Origin: Paludibacteraceae bacterium | GTDB lineage: Bacteria; Bacteroidota; Bacteroidia; Bacteroidales; Paludibacteraceae | Length of the DNA: 44,179 nucleotides | NCBI GenBank assembly: GCA_017962085.1 | Contig: JAGCWA010000027.1 | Coordinates: 1-44,179, forward strand | Reading direction: 5' to 3' | Shown: positions 27,656 through 36,970 of the stretch, one piece after another | How the letters are laid out: every line of letters begins with the position of its first letter | Position numbering within the stretch: the stretch's first letter is position 1 | The notes under the pieces: model-generated | The model's input: the letters and a program-made list of their open reading frames with translations, nothing else | Told to the model about the DNA's origin: nothing | Database searches by the model: none | Translations under genes and position numbers: made by a program

Positions 27656-30148
27656 ATGAATTTTGGACATTTTGACGATGCGAACCGTGAGTTTGTCATC
27701 ACCAATCCCGCGACTCCATTCCCTTGGATCAATTATTTGGGAAACGAAGATTTCTTCGGTTTGATTTCGAACACTGCGGGTGGTTATAGTTTCTACAAGG
27801 ACGCTAAGTTCCGCCGTATCACTCGTTACCGTTACAACGGTGTGCCTATGGACAATGGCGGACGTTATTTCTATATCAACGATAATGGCACCGTATGGAA
27901 CCCGGGATGGAAACCATGCAAGACTCCGCTCGACGCTTACGAGTGCCGCCACGGTTTGAACTACACCCGCATCACGGGCGCCAAGAACGGCATCGAGGCT
28001 TCTGTCCTCTTCTTCGTTCCTTTGAAGACTTGGGCTGAGGTGCAGAAAGTCACTTTGAAGAACACCACTACATACACCAAGAAGATCAAACTCTTCTCTT
28101 TCGCTGAATGGTGTCTTTGGAACGCCGCTACCGATATGGAGAACTTCCAACGTAACTGGTCTACCGGTGAGGTGGAGATCGATGGTAGCGTGATCTATCA
28201 CAAAACAGAATACAAGGAGCGTCGCGACCACTACGCATACTACGCGTTGACCAACGCTAAGATCGATGGTTACGACACGGACCGTGAGTCTTTCATCGGA
28301 CTCTATAACGAATTCGCTGATCCTCAGTGTGTAATGGCCGGCAAGCCAGGCAACTCGCTCGCACACGGATGGTCTCCGATCGCTTCCCACTACGTGGAGG
28401 TTGAGTTGAAGCCAGGAGAGAGCAAGGATTACATCTTCGTTCTCGGTTATGTGGAGAACGCTCGTGAGGAGAAATTCTCCCAGGAGGATATCGCCCGCAA
28501 GAAGAACGGTACGCTCATCTCTTCCCAGGATTCCGATGTTACTTTAGTGAACAAAAAGAAGGCTCTCGCCACCATCAACCGTTTCGCGACTGTTGAGGCT
28601 GTGGATGCCGCTTTCAACGAGTTGGCAGCCATGTGGGACGAGCTTCTCGACAAATATGTTGTGAAGTCTGACGACGACAAGTTGAACCGTATGGTGAACA
28701 TATGGAGCCAATACCAATGTATGATCACCTTCAACTTCTCCCGTTCGGCATCCTTCTTCGAGAGCGGTATCGGACGTGGTATGGGATTCCGCGATTCCAA
28801 CCAAGACTTGGTCGGCTTCGTGCACCAGATTCCTTCCCGTGCCCGCGAGCGTATCATCGACATCGCCTCCACACAATTCCCTGACGGTGGTTGCTACCAT
28901 CAGTATCAGCCATTGACGAAGCGCGGTAACAATGACATCGGCGGTGGATTCAACGATGACCCATGCTGGTTGATCTTCGGTACGGTGGCTTACGTGAAGG
29001 AGTCCGGCGACTTCTCCATCTTGAAGGAGCCTGTTCCATTCGATAACAAACCTGGTACGGAAGTGTCTCTCTTCGAGCACCTTAAGATTTCCTTCAACCA
29101 CGTTGTCAACAACCTCGGTCCTCACATGTTGCCATTGATTGGCCGTGCTGACTGGAACGACTGCTTGAACTTGAACTGCTTCTCTTGGGATCCTAACGAG
29201 TCCTTCCAGACGACGGAGAACAAGACGGAGGGTAGCAAGGCTGAGTCTTTGATGATCGCTGGTCTCTTCGTTGTAACCGGTAAGGATTACGTTGAACTCT
29301 GTAAGCAAATCGGCGAGACCGCTGAGGCTGAGCGTGCGCAGAAGTGCATCGACTCGATGGTTGAGGCTGTCAAGAAGCATGGTTGGGACGGTGAGTGGTA
29401 TCTCCGCGCATACGACTTCGACGGAAACAAGATCGGTTCCCACGAGTGTGAGGAGGGTAAGATCTTCATCGAGAGCCAAGGTTTCTGTACGATGGCAGGT
29501 ATCGGTTTGGAAGAGGGTATGGTTGACAAGGCCATCGACTCTTGTAGAAAATATTTGGATTGCGAGCATGGTATGGTTCTTAACAACCCTGCCTACACGA
29601 AATATCATGTCGAGATGGGTGAGATCAGTTCATATCCTGCAGGATACAAGGAGAATGCGGGTATCTTCTGCCACAACAACCCATGGGTGATCATCGGTGA
29701 GACGGTTGCCGGACGTGGTAACGACGCTTGGGAGCTCTTCCGCAAGATCGCTCCAATGTACTTGAAGGATCAAGCGCTTCATAAAGTGGAGCCTTACGTG
29801 AACTGCCAGATGGTGGCCGGTAAGGACGCCGCTAAACCAGGTGAGGGTAAGAACTCATGGTTGACGGGTACAGCCGCTTGGATGTGGTTGACGGTTAGCC
29901 AATACTTGTTGGGTATCAAGCCTTCTTACGTCGGATTGGAGATTAACCCATGTCTCCCAGCCGATTTGAAGTGCTATTCAGTGAACCGTAAGTTCCGCGA
30001 TGCGGACTACAGCATCAAGGTGGTCAATCCGACAGGCGTTCAGAAGGGCGTCAAGAAGTTGATCGTGAATGGCAAAGAGATCGCCGGCAACATCGTTCCT
30101 ATGCAGCCTAAGGGCAGCAAGAATGTTGTTGAGGTTATTATGGGATAA
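27656..30148 (+). CDS. Cellobiose phosphorylase (GH94)
   Basis: The 830-residue protein phosphorolyses cellobiose to glucose 1-phosphate and glucose, saving one ATP per disaccharide. The N-terminus [20 protein letters not shown] and the [16 protein letters not shown] segment match GH94 cellobiose phosphorylases, as does the length. The catalytic region contains [17 protein letters not shown], in which the general acid Asp lies in the DWND motif (residues 499-502). Further family features are [12 protein letters not shown] and the GTAAWMW segment. It has no signal peptide, so it acts in the cytoplasm on imported cellobiose. The GH5, GH3 and GPH genes downstream complete a cello-oligosaccharide pathway. 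Laminaribiose or cellodextrin specificity is less likely, but assays would be needed. Confidence 0.93.
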   Translation: MNFGHFDDANREFVITNPATPFPWINYLGNEDFFGLISNTAGGYSFYKDAKFRRITRYRYNGVPMDNGGRYFYINDNGTVWNPGWKPCKTPLDAYECRHGLNYTRITGAKNGIEASVLFFVPLKTWAEVQKVTLKNTTTYTKKIKLFSFAEWCLWNAATDMENFQRNWSTGEVEIDGSVIYHKTEYKERRDHYAYYALTNAKIDGYDTDRESFIGLYNEFADPQCVMAGKPGNSLAHGWSPIASHYVEVELKPGESKDYIFVLGYVENAREEKFSQEDIARKKNGTLISSQDSDVTLVNKKKALATINRFATVEAVDAAFNELAAMWDELLDKYVVKSDDDKLNRMVNIWSQYQCMITFNFSRSASFFESGIGRGMGFRDSNQDLVGFVHQIPSRARERIIDIASTQFPDGGCYHQYQPLTKRGNNDIGGGFNDDPCWLIFGTVAYVKESGDFSILKEPVPFDNKPGTEVSLFEHLKISFNHVVNNLGPHMLPLIGRADWNDCLNLNCFSWDPNESFQTTENKTEGSKAESLMIAGLFVVTGKDYVELCKQIGETAEAERAQKCIDSMVEAVKKHGWDGEWYLRAYDFDGNKIGSHECEEGKIFIESQGFCTMAGIGLEEGMVDKAIDSCRKYLDCEHGMVLNNPAYTKYHVEMGEISSYPAGYKENAGIFCHNNPWVIIGETVAGRGNDAWELFRKIAPMYLKDQALHKVEPYVNCQMVAGKDAAKPGEGKNSWLTGTAAWMWLTVSQYLLGIKPSYVGLEINPCLPADLKCYSVNRKFRDADYSIKVVNPTGVQKGVKKLIVNGKEIAGNIVPMQPKGSKNVVEVIMG

Positions 30149-30159
30149 CACAACTTTCA

Positions 30160-30202
30160 GCAAGGCAAGCCACTCAATCCGAGTGGCTTCCCTGCTTTTC
30201 TT
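30160..30202 (+). terminator. Hairpin between GH94 and GH5 lipoprotein genes
   Basis: A perfect 9-bp AAGCCACTC/GAGTGGCTT stem with a 5-nt loop, flanked by GCAAGG/CCCTGC, is followed by TTTTCTTTCT. It probably ends or attenuates transcription from the GH94 promoter. Confidence 0.65.
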
Positions 30203-30224
30203 TCTAACATAAATTTTTCGATAA

Positions 30225-31454
30225 ATGAAGAGATTGTTTTTGGGTGCGCTGATGGCTCTCGCCATGCTGGTTTCGTGCGGCGGCGGAGACAATAACGCCA
30301 AACAAAAGAAGAATGTTTCCCCTTATCCGGTGAATTCACCGGTGGCTAAGCATGGAAGACTGCAGGTCAAGGATTTACAACTTTGCGACAAAGATGGTAA
30401 TCCTGTCCAATTGGCTGGTATGAGTACGATGGGATGGCAATGGTGCGGCGACTGCTACACCAAGGAGTCCATCAAGACAATGGTCGAGGAGTGGGGCATC
30501 AGTGTGCTTCGCTTAGCGATGTACGTCGAAGAGGGTGGTTATAACACCAATCCGATCGGTTTCCAACAGAAGATGTGTGAGATGATTGACATCTGTGGCG
30601 AACTCGGTATCTACTGTATCGTCGACTGGCATATCCTGACACCGGGCAACCCGTTGGATTCCAAATATGGCGGCGCCAAGGAATTCTTCAGCTTCATATC
30701 GAAGAAATATGCTGGCAAAGAGCATTTGATCTATGAGATTTGTAATGAGCCGAATAACTGCTTGGAGAAGGGTGACCCGATCCATCCTTGGGTTTGCACC
30801 AAGGAGACCAACGTCACTTGGGACATGATCGCCGACTATGCCGACGACATCATCCCAGCTATCCAGGAGGGTTACGACTCGATAGGCGTCACTCATCCTG
30901 TCGTCATTGTGGGTACTCCACAGTGGGATCAGCTGGTGGACGCTTGTCTGAAGGAGGGTATGTATCAAGGAAACGGCAAGGACCTCTGCGATTCGTTGCC
31001 TGCCCGCGACGCTCGTCTGAAACACGACAACGTCATGTACGCCTTCCACTTCTATGCGAAAGAGCATAATGAAGGCTTCGAGAAAGACGGAAAGCCTGAT
31101 TATTACAATATGTACGCCTATATGTATGATGTTTTGGGCAAACTGCCAGTCTTCTGCTCAGAGTTCGGTCTCTGCGAGGCGAACGGAAACGGCGAGTTGG
31201 ACTTCGACCGTACCGACAAGTGGTTGCTCATGCTGAGCGGCAACAACGCAGGTAACCAGAAGGTTAGCTTCTGCAACTGGAGTTTCTCCGACAACGAGCG
31301 TTCCTCTTCCGCACTTAAACCTGGCGCATGTGCCAGAGAGGCATGGGACGATGTCACCCCATCGGGCGACTACATCAAGCGTGTCCTCTCCGTTGTGAAC
31401 AAGGGCGGAGCGGACTCTACTGTTTTGAAGCAGTCTAATTTGTATACGAAGTAA
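30225..31454 (+). CDS. GH5 glucanase lipoprotein
   Basis: This 409-residue enzyme has a lipoprotein signal: LVSC at Cys18 followed by GGGDNN. It is anchored in the envelope instead of using a T9SS tail. The GH5 domain fills about residues 38-395, with LIYEICNEPNN (acid/base Glu175), FHFYAK, VFCSEFGL (nucleophile Glu313) and CNWSFSDNERSSSALKPGA, all consistent with subfamily GH5_2. Compared with the secreted paralogues it has a ~25-residue insertion after the NEP motif (PIHPWVCTKETN...) and a longer loop before HFYAK. It lies between cellobiose phosphorylase and GH3, so it may trim cellodextrins in the periplasm or at the outer membrane. Confidence 0.92.
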   Translation: MKRLFLGALMALAMLVSCGGGDNNAKQKKNVSPYPVNSPVAKHGRLQVKDLQLCDKDGNPVQLAGMSTMGWQWCGDCYTKESIKTMVEEWGISVLRLAMYVEEGGYNTNPIGFQQKMCEMIDICGELGIYCIVDWHILTPGNPLDSKYGGAKEFFSFISKKYAGKEHLIYEICNEPNNCLEKGDPIHPWVCTKETNVTWDMIADYADDIIPAIQEGYDSIGVTHPVVIVGTPQWDQLVDACLKEGMYQGNGKDLCDSLPARDARLKHDNVMYAFHFYAKEHNEGFEKDGKPDYYNMYAYMYDVLGKLPVFCSEFGLCEANGNGELDFDRTDKWLLMLSGNNAGNQKVSFCNWSFSDNERSSSALKPGACAREAWDDVTPSGDYIKRVLSVVNKGGADSTVLKQSNLYTK

Positions 31455-31457
31455 CAT

Positions 31458-31495
31458 GGAACGCATCCCCTCTATGGGGGTGCTTCCTTTTTTTT
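31458..31495 (+). terminator. Terminator after the GH5 lipoprotein gene
   Basis: An imperfect GGAA(C)GCA(T)CCCC / GGGG(G)TGC(T)TCC stem is followed by eight T. The next start codon follows after 25 bases, so readthrough or a weak internal promoter must supply the GH3 gene. Confidence 0.75.
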
Positions 31496-31520
31496 AACTA
31501 TAACGGATTTTACAAGAGGT

Positions 31521-33299
31521 ATGAGAGTCGGAATGATAAAAGGCCTGTTCGTAATGGCTTTGGGCGCATTGACGTTTACGCAGTGCGATTCCCCGAAAGA
31601 GAATACTAAAAAAACTGTTGTTCAAGAGAACGTGGGTTATAAATTCGCCGCGATTGACACCTCTTGGAAAAATCTTTCCGTCCGTGAGAAAATCGGACAG
31701 ACCATGATGGTGGTCTCCCAATACTACGATCAGAAAAAGATCGGTAACGGAGACATGAAGGCCTTCATGGAGAAATACCCTATCGGCGGTTTCTTCATCG
31801 CCCGCTGGTATTTCGACAACTACCAGAAACAATACAACACCTCTTCGGAGAACCTGATCGCGGCTGCGATGAAGGATTACTACGCCGCCGCCAAGTATCC
31901 GTTGTTCTTCAGCGAGGACTTCGAGCGTGGCTTGGGCGAGACCTATCCGAAGTACACCCACATGCCGGCTGAGATGTCACTCGGTGCGGCGAATAGCCCA
32001 GCTTTGGCCTACGACTTCGGCAAGGCGATCGCCTCCGAGGCGAAGGAGATGGGCTTCAACTGGTTGCTGCACCCTGTGTGCGACCTGAACATGAACCCTC
32101 TGCAGGAGTTGGTCATCGAACGTTCCGTATCCGACGACGTGGAGAAGGCGATTCCGATCCTCAAGAAACAAATGGAGGGAATCCACGAGCAGAACGTCAT
32201 CTCTACCGTAAAGCACTTCCCGGGCGATGGTGTCACCATGCGCAACCAGCATATCGTGACGACCGCCAACACCCTCTCTGAGGATGAGTGGAAAGCAACC
32301 TTCGGCAAGCTCTTCGGCGAGATGATCGACGATGGCGCCGCCTCCATCATGGTGGGACATATCCAATTGCCTTTCTACCAGCAGGAAAAAATCAACGGGC
32401 AATTGCCTCCTGCAACCCTTTCCAAGGAATTGATGGTAGACCTGTTGAAGAATAAGATGAAATACAATGGCGTGGTGATCACCGATGCGCTCAACATGGG
32501 TGGTTGCGCAGGCTACTACAAGAATGAGCTGGAGGTATCCGTTCAATGCTTCGTGGCGGGTGCGGATATCGTCCTTTGGCCTTCCTTAGCTTATATGGAC
32601 ACGATCGAGGCGAGAATCAACAGGGGAGAGATCCCGATGTCCCGTCTGGACGACGCTGTCAGCCGTGTATGGGCATTGCGTGAGCGTTTCGGCCTGTTGG
32701 AGAAAGTTTCCCCAGACTCCATCTGTACTCCGATGAGCGAGGAGACAAAGACTCTCGTGAAAGAGACGGGCACCAAGCTGGCTGAGTCCGCCATCACATT
32801 GGAGGAGGACCGCAACAGCGATATTCCTTTGAAGCCGGACATGACCAAGAAACTGTTGATCGTGCCTGTAGGCTACTGCTTGGACGAGGGCAAGTTCAGC
32901 GTCACGAAACAAGAGTTCGAAAAGCGTGGATTCGATGTGACGATGATGGTTAACCCTCACTTCTACGATTGGGGCTACCGCATCGATTCGTTGGATTACT
33001 ACGACAAGATCATCGTCTGCTTCGAGAACCGTTACTTCGCGCCATTGGGCACACCGTTCTTCAAGGACAAGGAGTCGTTCGGCGTATGGACGGTCAACAT
33101 GACGGATCCGAAGAAGCGTATCGCCATCTCTTACAGCAATCCGTTCCTGAACGATTGCTACGAGGGAGTCGCACCGTTGAAGGTCAATGCCTACAGCATC
33201 GACGCCTTCACACAGACGGCGGTGGTGAAAGCTTTGTGCGGCGAGATACCTTTCACAGCACAGTCACCGGTGAAATTGAATCCTGACGCACTTAAATAA
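31521..33299 (+). CDS. GH3 family glycosidase, NagZ-like N-domain (probable beta-glucosidase role)
   Basis: The 592-residue protein has an export signal ending in FTQC (Cys22), a poor but possible lipobox. The GH3 barrel (about 45-390) includes KHFPGDG at Lys231-Gly237 and the nucleophile Asp322 in VVITDALNMGG. The His of the NagZ-type acid/base loop is kept (His244), but the Asp two residues before it in NagZ is Asn242 here. The C-terminal ~190 residues form a second alpha/beta domain (KLLIVPVGYCLDEG...). From its place after GH94 and GH5 and before a sugar transporter, it most likely splits cello-oligosaccharides, although the NagZ-type fold more often handles N-acetylglucosaminides. A phosphorylase activity is a further possibility. 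It ends 27 bases before the transporter's ATG. Confidence 0.85.
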   Translation: MRVGMIKGLFVMALGALTFTQCDSPKENTKKTVVQENVGYKFAAIDTSWKNLSVREKIGQTMMVVSQYYDQKKIGNGDMKAFMEKYPIGGFFIARWYFDNYQKQYNTSSENLIAAAMKDYYAAAKYPLFFSEDFERGLGETYPKYTHMPAEMSLGAANSPALAYDFGKAIASEAKEMGFNWLLHPVCDLNMNPLQELVIERSVSDDVEKAIPILKKQMEGIHEQNVISTVKHFPGDGVTMRNQHIVTTANTLSEDEWKATFGKLFGEMIDDGAASIMVGHIQLPFYQQEKINGQLPPATLSKELMVDLLKNKMKYNGVVITDALNMGGCAGYYKNELEVSVQCFVAGADIVLWPSLAYMDTIEARINRGEIPMSRLDDAVSRVWALRERFGLLEKVSPDSICTPMSEETKTLVKETGTKLAESAITLEEDRNSDIPLKPDMTKKLLIVPVGYCLDEGKFSVTKQEFEKRGFDVTMMVNPHFYDWGYRIDSLDYYDKIIVCFENRYFAPLGTPFFKDKESFGVWTVNMTDPKKRIAISYSNPFLNDCYEGVAPLKVNAYSIDAFTQTAVVKALCGEIPFTAQSPVKLNPDALK

Positions 33300-33326
33300 T
33301 TGAAAATCAATAAAAATTTTAATACA

Positions 33327-34802
33327 ATGGAAAACAATCAGAGATTATCTATTTTAGAGAAACTCTCCTACGGAGCGGGAGATTTGGCATGTAACCTCTT
33401 CTGGGGTTTGATATGCATGGCCACAGCGTTTTACACAGACTACTTCGGCATCGCTCCGGCGGTAGTGGGTACCATGGTCTTGGTAGTATCTTGTATCGAC
33501 ATCGCGTTCGACGTGATCATCGGTGCGATCGCAGACCGTCACAACACACGTTGGGGACGTTTCCGTCCTTGGATCCTCTTCGGTGTGGTTCCATTCTGTG
33601 TCATCGGTTTCTTTACTTTCTACACGCCTGAGTTCAACGAAACAGGCAAGGTCATCTACGCATACGCAACCTTCTTGCTCTGCCGTTTGATGTACTCCGT
33701 AGTGAATGTGCCTTATGGTGCGTTGATGGGTGTCATCTCTCCAGATCCAGACGAGAGAACCTCCGTTTCCGCTTTCCGTAACATCGGTGCGCAGATCGGT
33801 TGCTTGTGCAGCTACGGTATGGTCTTCACGTTGGTTCGTTTCATCCAAGACCACCTGCAGTGCAGCGGACAGGCGGCGTTCTCCTGGACAGCCTTCATCT
33901 ATGCGATCGCGGCGTTTGTCATGTTGATGTGCACCTTCTTCTTCACCAGGGAGCGTGTCGAGCCGGTGAAGCAAGAGACCAGCAAGCTTTCAGACGATGT
34001 GAAGGACTTGTGCAAGAACAAACCATGGATCATGTTGTCCATCGCGGGTATCGCCATGTTGTTCTTCGTGTTCGTGCACAATGGTTTGATCCCTTACTAT
34101 GCTAAGTACTGCTTGGCCGACTATAATATTGTGGACGGGAAAGAGGTCTTCACCGTATCGGGTACTTTGTTCGGCATTAAGTTGACATGGGAGTTGGTTT
34201 CCACGCTGTTGTTGGCTTCCGGCTCTGTCTTCACGATCATTGGTACGATGTTGATCCAGACCGTTGTGAAGAAGTTCGGTAAGAAACCTACATGGATCGC
34301 ATGCTTCACATTGGCATCCCTTCTTTCCCTCTCCTTCCTCGTTTTGGACAGAAGCAATATCGGTACGATTATCATCCTGAACATCATCTTCACATTGGCG
34401 ATCGGTCCTTCCGGCTACATCATGTGGAGTATGTATGCTGACGTGGCAGACAATGCTGAGGTGGAGACGGGACGTCGCGCAACCGGTTTGATCTACTCTT
34501 CCGCCACGATGGCGCAGAAGTTGGGACAAGCATTGGCGAACTCAATTCCAGCATACGCCTTGGCAGCCATCGGTTTCGTGGCAAACACCCAGTTGAGCCC
34601 TGAGACCATAGAATCCCTGAAGTCCTATTTCTCACTGTTGCCGTTGGTAGGTTCCGTAATCGGTATCTTGGCATTGGTATTCTATAAGATCGACGAGGAG
34701 ACCATTCGTCGCAACTCAGCGATCCTTGAGGCGAAGAGAGCCGAGGAGAAAGACAAACAGGGAAACAGCCAAAGCATCGAAAAGGTTGAGGAAGGCAATT
34801 AA
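33327..34802 (+). CDS. GPH-family sugar:cation symporter (probable cellobiose transporter)
   Basis: The start is ATG 33327 (MENNQRLSILEKLSYGAGD), not the in-frame TTG at 33300, giving 491 residues. The N-terminal SYGAGDLACNLFWG and the GAIADRHNTRWGRFRPWILFG segment are hallmarks of the glycoside-pentoside-hexuronide branch of the major facilitator superfamily. About twelve hydrophobic helices can be counted, and DVADNAEVETGRRATGLIYS in the second half is also typical. It should import sugar with H+ or Na+ across the inner membrane. Following GH3 and GH94 in the same direction, its likely cargo is cellobiose or short cellodextrins. The C-terminus is a charged tail. Confidence 0.92.
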   Translation: MENNQRLSILEKLSYGAGDLACNLFWGLICMATAFYTDYFGIAPAVVGTMVLVVSCIDIAFDVIIGAIADRHNTRWGRFRPWILFGVVPFCVIGFFTFYTPEFNETGKVIYAYATFLLCRLMYSVVNVPYGALMGVISPDPDERTSVSAFRNIGAQIGCLCSYGMVFTLVRFIQDHLQCSGQAAFSWTAFIYAIAAFVMLMCTFFFTRERVEPVKQETSKLSDDVKDLCKNKPWIMLSIAGIAMLFFVFVHNGLIPYYAKYCLADYNIVDGKEVFTVSGTLFGIKLTWELVSTLLLASGSVFTIIGTMLIQTVVKKFGKKPTWIACFTLASLLSLSFLVLDRSNIGTIIILNIIFTLAIGPSGYIMWSMYADVADNAEVETGRRATGLIYSSATMAQKLGQALANSIPAYALAAIGFVANTQLSPETIESLKSYFSLLPLVGSVIGILALVFYKIDEETIRRNSAILEAKRAEEKDKQGNSQSIEKVEEGN

Positions 34803-34827
34803 TCTTCCTATCAACAAATCATAGGCG

Positions 34828-34865
34828 GAGGGGAACTGGGCGACCATGTTCCCCTCTCTTTTTTG
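34828..34865 (+). terminator. Terminator at the end of the GH94-GH5-GH3-GPH cluster
   Basis: A perfect 9-bp GAGGGGAAC/GTTCCCCTC stem is followed by TCTTTTTT. Confidence 0.85.
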
Positions 34866-34960
34866 CCACATAAATGCAGGCTGACACAACGTTTCCATAA
34901 AAATATTATTTTTATGTGTATTTTTTATGCATAATTATTTTTTAATACAAAAAAATTGGT

Positions 34961-34968
34961 TACATTTG
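34961..34968 (+). promoter_or_regulatory. Predicted -7 box for ssb
   Basis: TACATTTG matches TAnnTTTG, 51 bases before the ssb start, within a very AT-rich stretch. Confidence 0.55.
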
Positions 34969-35019
34969 CAAGTGAATGTATTAACACAAAGTTTAACGAA
35001 GTAACAAAAATTTAAATCT

Positions 35020-35466
35020 ATGTCTGTTAACAAAGTGATTTTAATCGGAAATGTGGGGAAAGACCCCGAAGTACGCTACGTGGATAAGGACGTGGCGGTA
35101 GCCAACTTCACCTTAGCCACCACGGAAAGAGGCTACACGACCGCCTCCGGGCAAACGGTACCGGAAAGGACGGAGTGGCACAACATCGTCGCATGGAGAG
35201 GATTAGCCAAGCTGGCGGAGAATTATATCAGGAAAGGCACATCCATCTACGTGGAGGGAAAAATCAGGACCCGCTCATGGGTGGACGAAAAGAACGGGAG
35301 CGTGACCCGATACACCACTGAAATTTTTGCCGACGAAATACAATTGTTAGGCAAAAAGCCAGAGGGAGGTGTCGCACCTCTCGCCGCCACACCGTCCGCG
35401 GCCAACACGGCAGTGGAGACTCCCCCACCTCCAACAGAGGGTGGCAAGGACGATTTCCCGTTCTAG
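35020..35466 (+). CDS. ssb: Single-stranded DNA-binding protein
   Basis: The 148-residue protein has the SSB OB-fold over about residues 1-110 (MSVNKVILIGNVGKDPEVRY, ERTEWHNIVAWRGLAKLAE, YVEGKIRTRSW). A Pro/Ala-rich flexible linker follows, and the acidic tip DDFPF is the partner-binding tail of SSB proteins. It coats single-stranded DNA during replication and repair. It is monocistronic here, with its own promoter and a strong terminator, and is unrelated in function to the neighbouring sugar genes. Confidence 0.97.
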   Translation: MSVNKVILIGNVGKDPEVRYVDKDVAVANFTLATTERGYTTASGQTVPERTEWHNIVAWRGLAKLAENYIRKGTSIYVEGKIRTRSWVDEKNGSVTRYTTEIFADEIQLLGKKPEGGVAPLAATPSAANTAVETPPPPTEGGKDDFPF

Positions 35467-35541
35467 GAGTAGCCACAGATATCTTTTATTGGAAAGAACA
35501 AATTAGGTAGATGTATTTATTTGACCATAGTGTTATTTATG

Positions 35542-35575
35542 AAGAAGTTGCGCGTGATGCGTAACTTCTTTTTTT
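35542..35575 (+). terminator. Terminator after ssb
   Basis: A 12-bp stem (AAGAAGTTGCGC with GCGTAACTTCTT, one wobble) closes a 5-nt loop and runs into TTTTTTT. Confidence 0.85.
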
Positions 35576-35639
35576 CACTTCGTACCGCCACGATTCACTC
35601 TTTACACGAAGCAAAGGATGATTAGCAACACTGCTTCCC

Positions 35640-35806
35640 CAGCATAATAAATCGTAAAACACTAAATAGTAAATGATAAATCGTTAATTAGTAAGCAGTA
35701 AATCGTTAAATAAAAAATACAACACCAGCTCTTTTGCTGCAAATGAAACCGCCGTGTCACACCTCAATAATTCTTAACTCTTAATTCTTCATTCTTAATT
35801 CTTTTT
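35640..35806. repeat. AT-rich degenerate short repeats upstream of the aldolase
   Basis: Two low-complexity blocks lie in the 389-bp gap between ssb and the aldolase. The first (about 35647-35720) repeats variants of GTAAATCGTTAA. The second (about 35770-35802) repeats TTCTTAAYTC/TTCTTAATTC. No coding capacity was seen. Confidence 0.55.
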
Positions 35807-35808
35807 TT

Positions 35809-35816
35809 TATCTTTG
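35809..35816 (+). promoter_or_regulatory. Predicted -7 box for the aldolase
   Basis: TATCTTTG matches TAnnTTTG, 40 bases before the aldolase ATG. Confidence 0.55.
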
Positions 35817-35855
35817 TGCTCGCGAAAAATTTTTAATTTTCTAAATATAAATAGA

Positions 35856-36857
35856 ATGGTTAATTACAAAGATCTTGGCTTGGTAAACACGAAGGATATG
35901 TTTGCCAAAGCAGTAAAGGGAGGTTATGCAGTCCCTGCATTCAACTTCAACAACATGGAGCAATTGCAAGCCATCATCATGGCAGCAGCAGAAACTAAGT
36001 CTCCTGTAATCCTCCAAGTATCCAAAGGCGCACGTAACTACGCAAACCAAACTTTGCTTCGTTACATGGCAGAGGGTGCTGTAGAGTACGCAAAGGAGTT
36101 GGGCTGGGCTAAGCCACAGATTTGCCTCCACTTGGATCACGGTGACTCTTTCGAGCTTTGCAAGAGCTGCGTGGACATGGGCTTCTCTTCAGTCATGATC
36201 GACGGTTCTTCTCTTCCTTACGACGAGAACGTAGCCTTGACGAAGAAGGTATGTGAGTACGCTCACCAACACGATGTTACCGTAGAGGGCGAGTTGGGTG
36301 TCTTGGCAGGTGTTGAGGACGAGGTTCAAGCTGAGGAGTCTCACTACACCAAACCAGAAGAGGTGATCGACTTCACTTCTAAGACTGGTGTTGATTCATT
36401 GGCTATCTCAATCGGTACTTCCCACGGTGCTTACAAGTTCAAACCAGAGCAGTGCACCCGCGACCCTAAGACTGGCAAGTTGGTTCCTCCTCCGTTGGCA
36501 TTCGACGTATTGGCAGAGATCGAGAAGAAACTCCCTGGATTCCCTATCGTACTCCACGGTTCTTCTTCCGTACCACAAGACGAGGTTGACACGATCAACA
36601 AGTTCGGCGGTAAGTTGCCAGACGCTGTAGGTATCCCTGAGGAGCAATTGCGTAAAGCTGCTAAGTCAGCCGTTTGCAAAATCAACATCGACTCTGACTC
36701 TCGTTTGGCTATGACGGCTGCTATCCGTCAAACCTTCGCTGAGAAGCCAGGTGAGTTCGACCCTCGTAAGTACCTCGGTCCTGCTCGTGACAACATGAAG
36801 AAGATGTACATGCACAAGATCATCAACGTGCTTGGATCTAACGGAAAGGCTGAATAA
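35856..36857 (+). CDS. fba: Class II fructose-bisphosphate aldolase
   Basis: The ATG at 35856 (MVNYKDLGLVNTKDMFAKAV) is preferred over an in-frame upstream ATG at 35814, because the latter would precede the predicted transcription start and adds an untypical extension; the product is 333 residues. It is a zinc-dependent aldolase that interconverts fructose 1,6-bisphosphate with glyceraldehyde 3-phosphate and dihydroxyacetone phosphate. YAVPAFNFNNMEQ, LHLDHGDS (Asp94, His95), VEGELGVLAG and LHGSSSVP are the metal- and substrate-binding segments of the class II family. Codon choice is strongly biased, as expected for a highly expressed glycolytic gene. It would serve glycolysis of sugars released by the neighbouring cellulases, but is a housekeeping gene. 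Confidence 0.96.
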   Translation: MVNYKDLGLVNTKDMFAKAVKGGYAVPAFNFNNMEQLQAIIMAAAETKSPVILQVSKGARNYANQTLLRYMAEGAVEYAKELGWAKPQICLHLDHGDSFELCKSCVDMGFSSVMIDGSSLPYDENVALTKKVCEYAHQHDVTVEGELGVLAGVEDEVQAEESHYTKPEEVIDFTSKTGVDSLAISIGTSHGAYKFKPEQCTRDPKTGKLVPPPLAFDVLAEIEKKLPGFPIVLHGSSSVPQDEVDTINKFGGKLPDAVGIPEEQLRKAAKSAVCKINIDSDSRLAMTAAIRQTFAEKPGEFDPRKYLGPARDNMKKMYMHKIINVLGSNGKAE

Positions 36858-36877
36858 GATTCTTTCCCTTATCACCC

Positions 36878-36907
36878 AAAAGGCTACCCTAACCGGTAGC
36901 CTTTTTT
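36878..36907 (+). terminator. Terminator after the aldolase gene
   Basis: AAAAGGCTACC pairs with GGTAGCCTTTT across a 6-nt loop, and the T-run continues for two more bases. Confidence 0.85.
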
Positions 36908-36939
36908 GCTTTCCCTTAACTATGTTGCGAAAAAATAAT

Positions 36940-36958
36940 TATATTTGCCCTATATTTG
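36940..36958 (+). promoter_or_regulatory. Two tandem -7 boxes upstream of the double-GH5 gene
   Basis: TATATTTG occurs at 36940-36947 and again at 36951-36958, each a full match to TAnnTTTG. Start sites would be near 36954 and 36965. A TTG at 36925-36927 could act as a -33 element for the second. Confidence 0.5.
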
Positions 36959-36970
36959 CTAACTACTCAA

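Noticed and set aside
28544-29608. 354-codon open frame antisense to the GH94 gene
   Set aside because: It lies wholly opposite a gene with strong family motifs, its translation is low in recognisable features, and long antisense frames are expected opposite biased codon use.
35640-35806. CRISPR-like array or origin iterons
   Set aside because: Units are short, degenerate and without regular unique spacers; no cas or initiator gene lies nearby.
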